Made by a program: the position numbers and the translations under genes
Part shown: positions 34,073 to 44,400 of the stretch, one piece after another
Numbering within the stretch: the first letter of the stretch is position 1
Layout: every line of letters starts with the position of its first letter
Source: Sphingomonas sp. Leaf407
Lineage (GTDB): Bacteria; Pseudomonadota; Alphaproteobacteria; Sphingomonadales; Sphingomonadaceae
Assembly (NCBI RefSeq): GCF_001425385.1
Contig: NZ_LMQO01000008.1
Coordinates: 1-52,694 of the forward strand
Reading direction: 5' to 3'
DNA length: 52,694 nucleotides
The notes under the pieces: model-generated
The model's input: the letters and a program-made list of their open reading frames with translations, nothing else
Told to the model about the DNA's origin: nothing
Databases searched by the model: none

Positions 34073-35251
34073 ATGAAAGCCATGGCGGTCCCCGGTTCGA
34101 CACGCGCCCACCCGTTCCGGTTCTGGACGGGGCTGGCGCCGCGCGACTGGGCGGCGGTCGCGGTTGCGCTGATCGCCGTGACCCTGCCCGACGTCATGCC
34201 GGTGATGGTCGCCGCGTTGCAGCGGCAGTTCGGCATCGGGCCGGAGGCGGCCGGGGCGGTCGTCTCGGCGAACATGGGCGGCATCCTGCTCGCCACCGCC
34301 TTCGCGCCGTTGCTGCTGGCGCGTGCCCGTGAACGCACGTTGCTGCACGCCGGGCTGGCGGTGATGGTCGCGGGCAATATCGCGACGATCTTCGTCACCG
34401 ATTACGGGGTGCTGATCGGCGTGCGCGCGCTGTCGGGGCTGGGCGAGGGGCTGGCCTGTGCCGTCGCCTATGGCCTGATGGCGCGGTCGGCGCGGCCGGG
34501 GGTGTCGGTCAGCCTGTATGCCGCCGGGCAGAATGTGATCGCGGCGGGCGGCATGGCGATATTGACGCTGATGATGGCGGCGCACGGCCCGGCGATCTTC
34601 TATATCGCGGTATCGGTCGTCGCGCTGCCCGCGCTGCTGCTGGTGCCGATCGCGACGCGCGGCGCCCCGCCCCGCGCGGTCGCCAGCCTGCGCCGGCCGG
34701 TGCCGGCGGCCGGCATCGCGCCGCTGGTCGCCATCTTCCTCGTCTTTACCGGCATGGGGTTGAGCTGGACCTTCCTCGAACGGATCGGCAGCGCCCATGG
34801 GCTGGCGGCGGCGGGCATCGCGACGCTGCTGTCGCTGGCGGCCTCGGCCGGGATGGTCGGTCCGCTGCTGGCGGCGCTGGTCGCCGACGCCCTGCGCTTT
34901 CGCCCGGTGTTGCTGGCGGTGGCCGGGGCGGTGGTGCTGGCCGCGATCGGGCTGGGCATCGGCGGCGGCGCGGTGGTGACGATCGCCGCCGCCTGCCTGC
35001 TGCGCTTCACCTGGGCGTTCGTCTATCCGTTCCTGTTCCGGCTGATGGCCGAACGCGAGCCGAGCGGCCGTGCCGCCACCGTCACCCCGCTGGCGACGGC
35101 GGCGGCATCGACGGTCGCGCCGGTGCTGGGCGGCGCGCTGCTCGAACGGGTCGGGCTGGGCGCGTTGCTTGGCGGGTCGGCGGCGCTGGTGCTGGCCGGG
35201 CTGTTGCTGGCGTTGTGGATCGCGCCGCACCCCCGAAAGCCCGCCGCATGA
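34073..35251 (+). CDS. MFS transporter upstream of the P450
   Basis: This 392-residue, 12-helix major facilitator protein has the charged loop LLARARERTLLHAG between helices 2 and 3 and a long hydrophobic C-terminal half. Its stop overlaps the P450 start (ATGA), so the two are co-translated. It probably imports the P450 substrate or exports a product; direction cannot be read from sequence. ATG 34073 is preferred over an upstream TTG because the dyad lies just before it. The pair is divergent from the TonB receptor and SolA, probably in one TetR-controlled unit. Confidence 0.8.
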   Translation: MKAMAVPGSTRAHPFRFWTGLAPRDWAAVAVALIAVTLPDVMPVMVAALQRQFGIGPEAAGAVVSANMGGILLATAFAPLLLARARERTLLHAGLAVMVAGNIATIFVTDYGVLIGVRALSGLGEGLACAVAYGLMARSARPGVSVSLYAAGQNVIAAGGMAILTLMMAAHGPAIFYIAVSVVALPALLLVPIATRGAPPRAVASLRRPVPAAGIAPLVAIFLVFTGMGLSWTFLERIGSAHGLAAAGIATLLSLAASAGMVGPLLAALVADALRFRPVLLAVAGAVVLAAIGLGIGGGAVVTIAAACLLRFTWAFVYPFLFRLMAEREPSGRAATVTPLATAAASTVAPVLGGALLERVGLGALLGGSAALVLAGLLLALWIAPHPRKPAA

Positions 35252-36480
35252 CCGATGCCCCATGGTCGCACGACCTGCCCTGGCCCGACGACCTGCCGCC
35301 GTTCGATCCGTTCGACCCCGCGATCCAGGCCGATCCGTATCGCCATTATGCGTGGTTGCGCGCCCATGCCCCGGTGGTGCGCGCCGGGCGGGCCGATGCG
35401 CGGCTCTACCTCGTCAGCCGCTATGACGACGTCCTTGCCGGGTTGAAGGATGCGACGGCGTTCGTCTCCACCCCGCCCGGCGGCGCGATCATCCCGGGGT
35501 TGCTGCTGATGCTCGATCCGCCGCTGCACGGACCGATGCGACAGACGATCAGCCGGGCGTTCAGCCCGCGCGCGGTGAACGCGATCGAGGATGCGGTGCG
35601 GACGCTGGTCGCGACCCATTGGGACCGGTTTCTAGCCAGCGGCGGCGGCGATGCGGCGGCCGGCTTCGCGACACCGCTGACGATGGGCGTCATCGCGACC
35701 GTGCTGGGCATCACCATCGACGATGCCGCGCGGATGCGCGACTGGACCAATTCGGCGGTCGATTTCATCGCCACCCGCATCCGGGGCGTCGTCAATCCCG
35801 ATGCCAGCGTCGACAGCTATGCCGCCATGCGGGCGTTCATGGCCGATGCGATGGACCGCGCCGCCGCCGATCGCGCCGCCGGGCGCGGCCGCGATACGGT
35901 GATCGACGCACTGGCCGCGCTGCGCGACGAGGACGCGCTGACCGCCGATGAGGCGGATGGGTTCGCCTGCCTGCTGTTCATGGCGGGACATGAGACGACC
36001 ACGCTGTTGTCGGTCAATTGCCTCGACCAGTTGGCGCGCGATCCGGCCGCGCTGTGGTGGTTGCGGGCGGGGGGGAGTCCGGCGGCGTTCGTCGACGAGA
36101 TGCTGCGCCATCGCCCTTCGGTCCACCGCGTCACCCGCTATGCCGCGCGGGCGACGACGATCGCGGGATGCGCCGTGCCGGCGGGTGCGCCGGTCCGCTT
36201 CCTGATCGCATCGGCCAACCGCGACGCCGCGCGCTTTCCCGATCCCGACCGCTTCGACCCCGACCGTCGCGGGGCGCCGCATGCCGGGTTCGGCTTCGGC
36301 ATGCACATCTGCATGGGATCGTGGCTCGCCCGCCTCGAACTGCGGCTGATGCTGGCGCATATCGCGGCGACCACCGCCACCATCGCCGCGAACGGCCGGC
36401 GGGTGCCGGTGGAGGGCGGGGCGTTCGCGACCAGCGGCCTGACCCGCCTCGACCTGTCGGTCACCCGGCGGTCTGCGTGA
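35248..36480 (+). CDS. Cytochrome P450
   Basis: The 410-residue soluble bacterial P450 has all core motifs: I-helix AGHETT (246-251) with the acid-alcohol pair, ExxR at E284-R287 (EMLR), and the heme loop FGFGMHICMG with the axial Cys 355. The length is normal for class I P450s, which need a ferredoxin and reductase; none is encoded nearby, so host partners must serve. It shares four bases with the MFS gene. The coupled SolA oxidase and MFS suggest stepwise oxidation of an imported nitrogenous compound. The substrate is unknown. Confidence 0.92.
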   Translation: MTDAPWSHDLPWPDDLPPFDPFDPAIQADPYRHYAWLRAHAPVVRAGRADARLYLVSRYDDVLAGLKDATAFVSTPPGGAIIPGLLLMLDPPLHGPMRQTISRAFSPRAVNAIEDAVRTLVATHWDRFLASGGGDAAAGFATPLTMGVIATVLGITIDDAARMRDWTNSAVDFIATRIRGVVNPDASVDSYAAMRAFMADAMDRAAADRAAGRGRDTVIDALAALRDEDALTADEADGFACLLFMAGHETTTLLSVNCLDQLARDPAALWWLRAGGSPAAFVDEMLRHRPSVHRVTRYAARATTIAGCAVPAGAPVRFLIASANRDAARFPDPDRFDPDRRGAPHAGFGFGMHICMGSWLARLELRLMLAHIAATTATIAANGRRVPVEGGAFATSGLTRLDLSVTRRSA

Positions 36481-37054
36481 CCCCGCCCAGCGGACCGGTC
36501 AGCGCCCGGATGTAGAGCGGGGTCAGCTCGGCCCGGCGGGCGTCGTCGCGCTGCGCATCCAGCGCATAATAGCCGACCTGATGATAATAGGTGATGCGCG
36601 CGCGCACCAGCGCCTCGTCCGCGCCATAGCCATAGTCGAGGAACAGGCGGCACAGCGCGCCGATCCGTTCGTCGTCCACCGCATGGACGACCGCCCGCAC
36701 CGCCGCATCGCCGCGCGCCCATTCGCGCACCGCCGCGTCATAGGCCGAACTGAACCCGTGTTCGTCGACCCACAACCCCGCCAGTCGCGCGAACCGCGCG
36801 TCGGGATCGCCCGGCCCGTCCAGCGCCGCCAGCATCGGCGCGGTGTTCGTCTCGCGCCAGTCGTCGAGCAATGCCTGAAGCAGTTCGGCATGGCTGCTGA
36901 AGCGCCAGTAGAAGCCGCCGCGCGTCACCCCGCATTCGCGCGCGAGGCGATCGATCTTCACGGCATGGATGCCGTCGCGGATCAACGTCGCCCGCGCCGC
37001 CTCCAGCCAGGCGCGCGTGGACAGTTTTGCGGCAGGGGCCAGAGCGTCGGTCAT
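36461..37054 (-). CDS. TetR-family transcriptional regulator
   Basis: This 197-residue protein has an N-terminal helix-turn-helix (KLSTRAWLEAARATLIRDGI, then VKIDRLARECGVTRGGFYWRF) and a helical ligand-binding domain. It ends 20 bases inside the 3' end of the convergent P450 gene. It likely controls the receptor/SolA and MFS/P450 divergent promoter through the dyads there; no copy of that dyad is seen before its own start. The start at 37054 follows family length; one 30 bases upstream is possible. Confidence 0.85.
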   Translation of the reverse strand: MTDALAPAAKLSTRAWLEAARATLIRDGIHAVKIDRLARECGVTRGGFYWRFSSHAELLQALLDDWRETNTAPMLAALDGPGDPDARFARLAGLWVDEHGFSSAYDAAVREWARGDAAVRAVVHAVDDERIGALCRLFLDYGYGADEALVRARITYYHQVGYYALDAQRDDARRAELTPLYIRALTGPLGGVTQTAG

Positions 37055-37136
37055 CCGCCTCTCCAACCCGCTTTCGACCGGCATCTCAAGGGCATCGCCG
37101 CAAAACCCGCTCTTTCGCGCCTTTTCGGACGGTCGC

Positions 37137-37322
37137 TCAGGCCCGGGTCGGGGTGGGATCGTCGTCCGGGATCGGCATCGCGATCGATTCGTCCTCGGCA
37201 CCCTCTTCGAGCGCCGCCTGCAGTTTGGCGATCTCCAGATCGGCGACGCCGCTGCCCGTCGGTTGGATCGGCAGGTCGGCGGGGGACGCAATGTCATGGT
37301 CGGATCGGGTGGTGTCGGTCAT
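37137..37322 (-). CDS. Small acidic protein of unknown function
   Basis: This 61-residue protein starts MTDTTRSDHDIASPADLPIQ and is rich in Asp/Glu and Pro, with a short helix-prone middle (VADLEIAKLQAALEEGAEDE). A good AGGAG site lies nine bases before the ATG. It sits between tetR and the amino-acid permease on the same strand, so it is probably part of their operon. I recognise no domain. It has no Cys or leader-core pattern that clearly marks a RiPP precursor. Confidence 0.55.
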   Translation of the reverse strand: MTDTTRSDHDIASPADLPIQPTGSGVADLEIAKLQAALEEGAEDESIAMPIPDDDPTPTRA

Positions 37323-37397
37323 GGCCTGCTCCTGATGGAGCGGCTTCAACGCGCCAGCGCTCAAACGGGCGCAGCGACCGAAGCGAAAATCGGCGGT

Positions 37398-38708
37398 TCA
37401 GGCCGGCGGGGCGGCGGGCGATCGGCGCGACCGGATTTTCAGGAAGACAAGACCGCACACCATCCAGACGAGCAGCAGGGCATAGGGCCGCCAGTCGGTT
37501 TCCAGACCGGCGAAGATCAGCAGGAACGCGCTGGCCGCGCCGCCATAGCCCGCGATCCGCAGGCGCCGCCGCCCCGGTTTGAAGGCGGCCGCGTCGTAGA
37601 TGTCGGGATGGCGCTCCGCCACCCGGGCGGCGGCGACACAGATGCTGCCGTATTTCAGCAGGTTCGGGATGTTCACCGCGAGGAAGAGGAACGTCAGCTC
37701 CATCGGCAGCAGCAGGCCGACGCAGCCCAGAGCGAACACCGTGACCAGCGCGACATGCGGCGTCTGCCAGCGCGGATGGACCCGCCCCAGCGCCGATGGC
37801 AGCATGCCCGAAACGCCCATGGCGTACAGGCTGCGGCTGAACATCGCGAACAGCGCGTTGAGCGACTTGCCGATCGACAGCACCGCCGCCAGCACGACCA
37901 GCGGCGTCGCCCATGGCCCCATGAACCGCTTCGCCGCATCGAGGATCGGCGCGTCGCTCGCCCCCAGCGCATCGCCGCCCAGCACCCCCAGCGCGACGAA
38001 GCCGACCGCGAGATACAGCAACGTCGCCGACCCGATCGACAGCGCGATGCCCAGCGGAATCGTCCGGCGGCTGTCGGCGACCTCGGCCCCCGCTTCGGTC
38101 GCGGCCTCGATCCCGAAGAACAGGCCCATCAGTAACGGGGTCGCGGCGATCATGCCGGTGATGCCGTGCGGGAACAACGGCTGCAGCCGCGCGACATCCA
38201 CCCCGCGCGACGCGCCCCACGCCACGAACACCGCGAACAGCAGCAGCATGCCGACCAGCAGGACCTTCTGCACCCGTGTCGCGATGTGCATCCCGAACAG
38301 GTTGGCGACCAGCGCGAGCGCCAACAGCGCGAGCATCGTCGGTTTGGTCGGGAGCGGCACCAGCATCGACGCATAGCGCACCAGTACCAGCGCCAGCACG
38401 ACGATCGCGCCGACGTTGGCGACGATCCGCGCCCATCCGATGCAGAAGCCCCAGGTGGGATGCAGGAACCGCGCGGGCCACACGAACGACGCGCCCGACG
38501 CCGGGCAGGCCGAACCGAGAAAGGCATAGCTGACCGCGATGAGATACATCGGCAGCGCGGCGATGAGCGCGGAAAACAGCATCGCCGGCCCTGCGATTTT
38601 CGCGGCGGGGGCGATCGCCGAGAAGATCGACACGCCGACCGCGGTGCCGAGGCCGAGCGCCACCACGCCCCACAGATCGATGCGCCGGGCGAGCGTCGCG
38701 TCGCTCAA
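37398..38708 (-). CDS. APC-family amino-acid permease
   Basis: This 436-residue, 12-helix transporter has the N-terminal signature LWGVVALGLGTAVGVSIFSAIAP of amino-acid/polyamine permeases and GIEAATEAGAEVADSRRTIP in the fifth to sixth helix region. It should bring an amino acid or dipeptide into the cell. Its start overlaps the S10 peptidase stop by four bases (ATGA), tying transport to the peptidase that releases the cargo. It belongs to the minus-strand run receptor-aminotransferase-S10-permease. Confidence 0.87.
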   Translation of the reverse strand: MSDATLARRIDLWGVVALGLGTAVGVSIFSAIAPAAKIAGPAMLFSALIAALPMYLIAVSYAFLGSACPASGASFVWPARFLHPTWGFCIGWARIVANVGAIVVLALVLVRYASMLVPLPTKPTMLALLALALVANLFGMHIATRVQKVLLVGMLLLFAVFVAWGASRGVDVARLQPLFPHGITGMIAATPLLMGLFFGIEAATEAGAEVADSRRTIPLGIALSIGSATLLYLAVGFVALGVLGGDALGASDAPILDAAKRFMGPWATPLVVLAAVLSIGKSLNALFAMFSRSLYAMGVSGMLPSALGRVHPRWQTPHVALVTVFALGCVGLLLPMELTFLFLAVNIPNLLKYGSICVAAARVAERHPDIYDAAAFKPGRRRLRIAGYGGAASAFLLIFAGLETDWRPYALLLVWMVCGLVFLKIRSRRSPAAPPA

Positions 38709-40162
38709 CGCGCTGCCCCCGCCGTGATGAAAGCGCGCAGGTCGCGCATCAGCATGGCCCAGCTCGCATCGTCCGAATAGGCGACATGCCCCGCCGGATA
38801 GCGCCGGTTGCGGTAGCGGGCGGGGGGCAGGCTGCTCTGCGCGAACAGATAATCCGCCGCGCCGACCGTGGTGGTCAGGTCGTACAGCCCGGTGCCGACG
38901 AACAGGCGCAGCGCGGGTTCGGCGGCCATCGCCCGCTCCAGTCGCGCCATGAACGGCCAGTCGTTGAACGGTGAATCGCCCGATCCGTAGCGCCAGTCGC
39001 CGCCGCCCGGCGCGAGAACGCGGTACGCCGCCGGGTCCGCCACGCCGATCGCCGCCAGTTGCCCGATCACCGCCGTGGCATACAGGTCGGAGACGCCCGA
39101 AAAGGCATCGGGGCCGACGGTGTCCCCGGCATCGGCGGCACGCGGCGCGGTGTAGCGCGCGTCGTAGCGGCCGAGCACCCGGCCCTTCGCGCGCAGCAGT
39201 TCGACGCGGAACCGTTCCTTGGAAATGCGCAGGTCATGCGCGAGATACCACTCGCGCGGAATGCCGGTGAGCGCCGCGAGCCGGGTGGCCACCGCCGCGC
39301 GCGCCGCCGGGTCCAGCGCGCGGCCGCGAAACAGCGCGGCGAGATAGGCTTCGGCATAGGCCGACGCCTCGCGGGCGCTGCCGTCCGGCGTACAGGGCAG
39401 CGGGCGGACCCCGTGGTAGCAGGCGATCGCCGCCAGCGTCGGCAACGCCACCGGATAGGTGACGACATTGCCCGGCCGCTGCGACGTCTCGATCATGTTC
39501 AGCGCCTGCCCCAGCAGCAGGACGCCGCGCAGCTTCAGCGCCGGATCCTGTTCGCGCAGCGCATCGACCATCGCGGCGGCGCGGATCGTGCCGTAACTCT
39601 CGCCGAGGATGTAGAGCGGCGCGCCGCTGCGCCCGTGCGCCGCCAGCCATGCGCGCGCCGCCTGCGCCACCGCATCGGCATCGCCCTTGACCGAACGATA
39701 GAAGCCGGTGTCGGCATTGGCGGCGACGCTTGAAAAGCCGGTGCCCGGCGGGTCGAGGAACACGAGATCGGCGATGTCGAGCAGCGTGTCGGGATTGTCG
39801 CCGATGACGGCGGCGGCGGGCAGGGGGGTGGCGGGGTCCTGCGGCACGCGCGCCCGTTTCGGCCCCAGCGCGCCCATGTGGAGATAGGCCGACGCCGCGC
39901 CGGGGCCGCCGTTGAACACGAACAGCACCGGCCGGTCGGCCCCGCGCACCGTATAGGAAATATAGCCGGCGGTCGCGTCGGGGTGGCCCGGCCGGCTCGC
40001 GACCGGCACCAGTCCGGCTTCGGCGTCATAGGCGATCGTCGCACCGCGCAGGGAAATCGTGGCGGTGCTGCGTGCCTTGACGGCCGGCGGCGGCAGCGTC
40101 TGTGCGACTGCCGTGGCCGCCGTTAACAACGCCGCCAGCGCCAACGCCACCCATCGCATCAT
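38705..40162 (-). CDS. S10-family serine carboxypeptidase, exported (copy 1)
   Basis: The 485-residue protein has a signal peptide (cleaved near AVAQ, residue 21) and an S10-type alpha/beta-hydrolase fold. It has FVFNGGPGAASAY (oxyanion region), FLDPPGTGFS, the nucleophile in GESYGT (Ser 189), a Asp near 428 (GTGLYDLTT) and a His near 459 (PAGHVAY). S10 enzymes remove C-terminal residues, often at acidic pH. The frame stays open upstream, but MMRWVALALAALLTA is a clear leader, so ATG 40162 is taken. It overlaps the aminotransferase and permease by ATGA on both sides. Confidence 0.9.
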   Translation of the reverse strand: MMRWVALALAALLTAATAVAQTLPPPAVKARSTATISLRGATIAYDAEAGLVPVASRPGHPDATAGYISYTVRGADRPVLFVFNGGPGAASAYLHMGALGPKRARVPQDPATPLPAAAVIGDNPDTLLDIADLVFLDPPGTGFSSVAANADTGFYRSVKGDADAVAQAARAWLAAHGRSGAPLYILGESYGTIRAAAMVDALREQDPALKLRGVLLLGQALNMIETSQRPGNVVTYPVALPTLAAIACYHGVRPLPCTPDGSAREASAYAEAYLAALFRGRALDPAARAAVATRLAALTGIPREWYLAHDLRISKERFRVELLRAKGRVLGRYDARYTAPRAADAGDTVGPDAFSGVSDLYATAVIGQLAAIGVADPAAYRVLAPGGGDWRYGSGDSPFNDWPFMARLERAMAAEPALRLFVGTGLYDLTTTVGAADYLFAQSSLPPARYRNRRYPAGHVAYSDDASWAMLMRDLRAFITAGAAR

Positions 40163-41394
40163 TCCCGTTCCTTCCCGCCGCTGTATCGGTCGCGATAGCG
40201 GATCAGGCCATCGGTCAGCGCCTGCAACCCGTAATCGACATCGGCGGGCGGGCGGGCGAAGCCGATGCGGATATGGCCGGGCGCGCCGAAATACTCGCCC
40301 GGCGCCACGATCACGCCGCAGCGCTCGGCCAGCCATTCCGAAAACGCCACCGTATCGTCGATCCCGACGAGCCGGGGAAAGGCGATGCAGCCGAACGGCG
40401 GCAGCGTGCCCGTCACCAGCCCCGCTTCGCGCCAGTGCGCGTGATAGGATTCCATGATCGGCCGCGCCCGGCGCAGGATGTCGGCGCGATACGCCTCGAA
40501 CCGGTCGGGCCGTTCGAGCACCAGCGCGGCGACCGCGTGCGACAGGGTGGAGACGCCGAAGTCGATCTCGTCGGCCAGCGCGCGGATGCGATCGATCGTG
40601 CCGGGCGCACCGACGATCCACCCGCAGCGCAGCGTGCTGAGCCCGTGCGACTTCGTCAGGCTGTTGATGCTGACGATCGCGTCCGACAGCCGCATCGCCG
40701 GCGGCGGGCGCAGCGTCGGATCGATATAATCGGCATAGACTTCGTCGACGATCACCCGCGCGCCGTGCGCCTGCGCCAGCGCGCCGATGGCGGCGAGCGT
40801 GGCGGGGGGCACCGCCATGCCCGACGGATTGTGCAGGCTGGACAGCACGATCAACCGGGTGCGCGGCGTCATCGCGGCGGCGATCGCGGCGGGATCGACC
40901 GCGAAGTCGTCGCCCGACCGCTCGAACCGGTCGACGCCATAGCCATAGGTTTCGGCGATCTTGTGGAACAGGTCGAACCCCGGATTTTCGACCAGTATCC
41001 GGTCGCCGGGTTCGAGCAGCGCGCGGTAGATCAGCGACAGCGCGCCGGTCGCGCCGGTCGTACACAGGACCTGCCCGGGCTCGACGCCATAGTGCCGGGC
41101 GAGTTGGCCCACGACATAGGGATTGCCGCCGGTGAACGCGCTGGTGTAGCGCGCGGTGATCGTCTCGCCGAAGCCTTGCGCGATGATATCGCGCAGATGG
41201 TCGACCGGTTCGGGCACCGAACTGTCGAACAGCCCGACCAGCAGGTTGCGTTCGGCGCGCACCGCGCGGATCACGCGGCGGACCCAGTGCGAATAGGATT
41301 CGGACACCCCCGTCGCCGCGACCGGCCCGGTGGGCGGTGGCGGCGCGGATACGGGATCGGTCGGGTCCGGCCGGGTCATCGTCAGGGTCTGCAT
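40159..41394 (-). CDS. PLP-dependent class I/II aminotransferase
   Basis: This 411-residue fold-type I aminotransferase has CTTGATGALSLIYRALLEPGD, SSLHNPSG, IVDEVYADY (Asp about 217 for the PLP nitrogen) and the Schiff-base Lys 248 in NSLTKSHGLS. It resembles aspartate/aromatic or alanine-type transaminases. It has no signal peptide, so it works in the cytoplasm on amino acids delivered by the permease. Its ATG is 57 bases after the TonB receptor and its stop overlaps the S10 gene start. A start at 41379 is also possible. Confidence 0.88.
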   Translation of the reverse strand: MQTLTMTRPDPTDPVSAPPPPTGPVAATGVSESYSHWVRRVIRAVRAERNLLVGLFDSSVPEPVDHLRDIIAQGFGETITARYTSAFTGGNPYVVGQLARHYGVEPGQVLCTTGATGALSLIYRALLEPGDRILVENPGFDLFHKIAETYGYGVDRFERSGDDFAVDPAAIAAAMTPRTRLIVLSSLHNPSGMAVPPATLAAIGALAQAHGARVIVDEVYADYIDPTLRPPPAMRLSDAIVSINSLTKSHGLSTLRCGWIVGAPGTIDRIRALADEIDFGVSTLSHAVAALVLERPDRFEAYRADILRRARPIMESYHAHWREAGLVTGTLPPFGCIAFPRLVGIDDTVAFSEWLAERCGVIVAPGEYFGAPGHIRIGFARPPADVDYGLQALTDGLIRYRDRYSGGKERE

Positions 41395-41450
41395 CCGCTC
41401 GTCAGGAGGGTCGCCGGCGCGTCGCCCGGCCGTGGCGGCCGGGCGGGCCG

Positions 41451-44400
41451 TCACTTCAGCTTGATCCGCGCGCCCGCGTAGAACCGGCGGCCGAGGATGT
41501 CGCCATAGGCGATCTGCGGATAGGATGGTTCGCGGTCGGTGAGATTGTCGATCCCGAAACGCAGCGCGATCTGCCCCAGATCGACCTGCGCCGACACGTC
41601 GTGGACCACGTTGCTGCGCAGCATCGGATTGGGCACCGTTTCGATCGACGCATTCGGCGCGGCCGCCGTCCGGTCGAGATATTCGAGCTGGTAGGTCAGG
41701 CGCAGCGGCCCCTTGGCATAGGCGGCGTTGAACCGGCCGACCCAGCGCGGCGACAGATAGGTGCCGTCGGTGCGGACGAAGGTGGTGCCCGTGACCGAGG
41801 TCGTCAGCAACGCGTTGCGCGTCGCCGCGGCACCCAGTTGCAGCCGCCCGAGATCGCCCCCGCCCAGCAGGTCGCCCAAGGCGAACTGATAGTCGACCAG
41901 ATAGGTTTCGCCGCGATAGCGCACGACCCCGGCGTTGAAGGTGGTGGTGGTGCCGGTGGCGATGGTGCCGCCGGGGCTGACCCCGTCGCTGTTGGTGAGC
42001 CGGGTGAAGGCCCCGCACACCGCCGACGACGGGTTGGGATCGTCATAGCAGGCGGCGGCGAAATCGGCGGTCATGAACGATGACAGCCCGTCGGTCAGGT
42101 CGATCTCGATTCGGTCGGCGCTGATCGTGAGACCAGGGACGACCCGTGGCTGCAACAGGATACCATAGGTCCAGGTGTTGGAGATTTCGTTGCGCAGCGC
42201 GGTGTTGCCGCCGGTGGTGACGATCGCGCGCGGGAAATTCTCCGACGGGTCCTGGAACCGGGCGAGCCGGGCGGCGGCGCCTAGCCCCGCGCCGGTGCCG
42301 TCGGGATCGACGCCATAGCCCGGATTGGCGGTGAACAGCGCAAGGCAGTTGGCGCGGCGCACCGCCGGGTTGGGGCCGCTGGCGATCCGGTCGGCATCGC
42401 ATGGGTCGAAGCCGACGGAGTTCAGCCCGCTGGCGGTCGGGGCGAGCAACTGGGTAAGCGTCGGCGCGCGGAAATTGCGGCTGCGCGATCCGCGCAGCGT
42501 CACGCCCCCGGTCACTTCCCAGCGCAACCCCAGATCCCAGACGTTCTGATGCCCGGCATAGCTGTTGTCGACATAGCGGAACGCGCCCTTGGCCTCCAGC
42601 AGCCGGACCAGCGGCAACTGGAAATCCCGGCCGATCAGGGGGACGACGAGTTCGGCCGACAGTTCATCGGTGTTATAGTCGCCCGATTGTGCCACCTCCC
42701 GCGCGCCGTTGCCGAAGCTGCCGACGCGATTGGCGGCCAGCGGGTCGAAGGCGGCGCGTTCGTTGCGATGTTCATAGGCGACGCTGAAGTCGGCATCGCC
42801 CATCGGCAGCTTCGCCAGCGTGCCGCCCAGCGTCGCGAGCAGATCGACCTGTTCGTTGGTCCAGTCGATGCCGGCGCGGGTGCTGACATAGTCGCGCGCC
42901 GCCGCGCCGACATTGCCGTCGCCGAACGGGTTGATCGGCGCGCAGGCGGCATCGTCGTTGGTGGTGATCGCATCGGCGTTGATCGCGCAGACGATCCGCC
43001 CGCCGCTCAGCGCCGCGCTGACCGCGTTGCGGAAGCGGGTGTTGACCACCTGCCAGTTGCGCTGTGCCCCGTCGACCCGCGCATAGCTGCCGGCGAGCGA
43101 CCAGTAGAATTCGCGGTCGCCGACATCGAACCCGCCGTCGAGCGCCAGCGCGGCGCGATAGGTTTCGGTGCGGGTCGTCTGGTCGGTGGTGGGGGTCAGG
43201 TCGTAGAAATATTTCGAGAGATAGAGCGGCGCGCCGGCGGCGAAGCCGGCATTGGCCCCCGCCAGCAGCGTCCGTGCCTGCGTCGACAGGAACGGGTTGG
43301 TGATCGTGAAGGGGATCGGGCCGGCGTAGTTGCCGGCGTTCAGCGTGGTATAGCTGTTGCCCTGCGGAATCTCGGTGCCCGTCGTGCGGGCATAGAGCAG
43401 TTCGCTCGACAGGGTGATGCGATCGGTCAGGTCGTAATGGCCGATCAGATTGGCGGTATAGCGCTCGACGCCGGTGCGTAAGCCCGCCAGCGCCTGATAC
43501 TGGAAACCGTCACCGCCCGATGCGAACGGAATCCCCTGAATCGCGCCGGTGTCGTAGCGCACGACGCTGCCGTCCGGTGCGAACTGCAGCGCGTTGCCGC
43601 TGCTGCGCGCGAGGAACTGGGGAACCGGGGCGGGGCGGGTGAAGACCACGCCATTGCGGTTGAACGGCCAGAAGGCGGCGTTGAAGATTTCCTTCACCGC
43701 CGGAATCCCGTCCGCCGGGCCGGTGTCGGCCGCGTTGCCCACGGTCAGCCGCCCGCGATTGGACAGCGGACGGGCATCGAACATCAGCGTCGGCGATTTC
43801 GAATAGCCCAGATCGATCGCGATGTTGCCGCGTCCGCCGGCGAAGTTCATCCCCGCCGTCGCCCGCAGGCTGGGCGTCGCATAGTCGCCGCGTTCGGAAA
43901 TGCCGTTCTGCGCATCCAGCACGAGGCCGGAAAAATCCTTCTTCACGATATAGTTGACGACGCCGGCGATCGCATCCGATCCATAGACGGCAGCACCACC
44001 ACCCTGATACACCTCGACCCGGTCGAGCAGGCCGAGCGGGATGATGTTCGCATCGACGAAGGCGTTGCCCACTCCGTCGCTCGAGCCGATCCCCGATCCG
44101 GTCGTGACCATGCGCCGTCCGTTGAACAGCGTGAGCGTGCGGCCGGTGCCGAGGTTGAAGAGATTGGGTGCCTGAAACCCCGGCCCGCTGCTGTCGCCGC
44201 TGCCGTTGGCCTGGTTCAGCACCGGCGCGTTCGACGGCAGGTTGTTGAGCGCGTCGGCGGCGGTGACGAAGCCGCGATCGGTGATCGCCTGCGCGGTGAT
44301 CTCCGCGACCGGCGAGGCCTTGTCCAGCCCGGCGCGGCGGATGCGCGATCCGGTGACGACGATCATGTCGTCGGCGGCGGGGGTGGCATCGGTGGCGATC

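Noticed and set aside
37137..37322. Lasso or other RiPP precursor
   Set aside because: No leader/core pattern, cyclase or maturation genes were seen nearby, so the call was kept as unknown.
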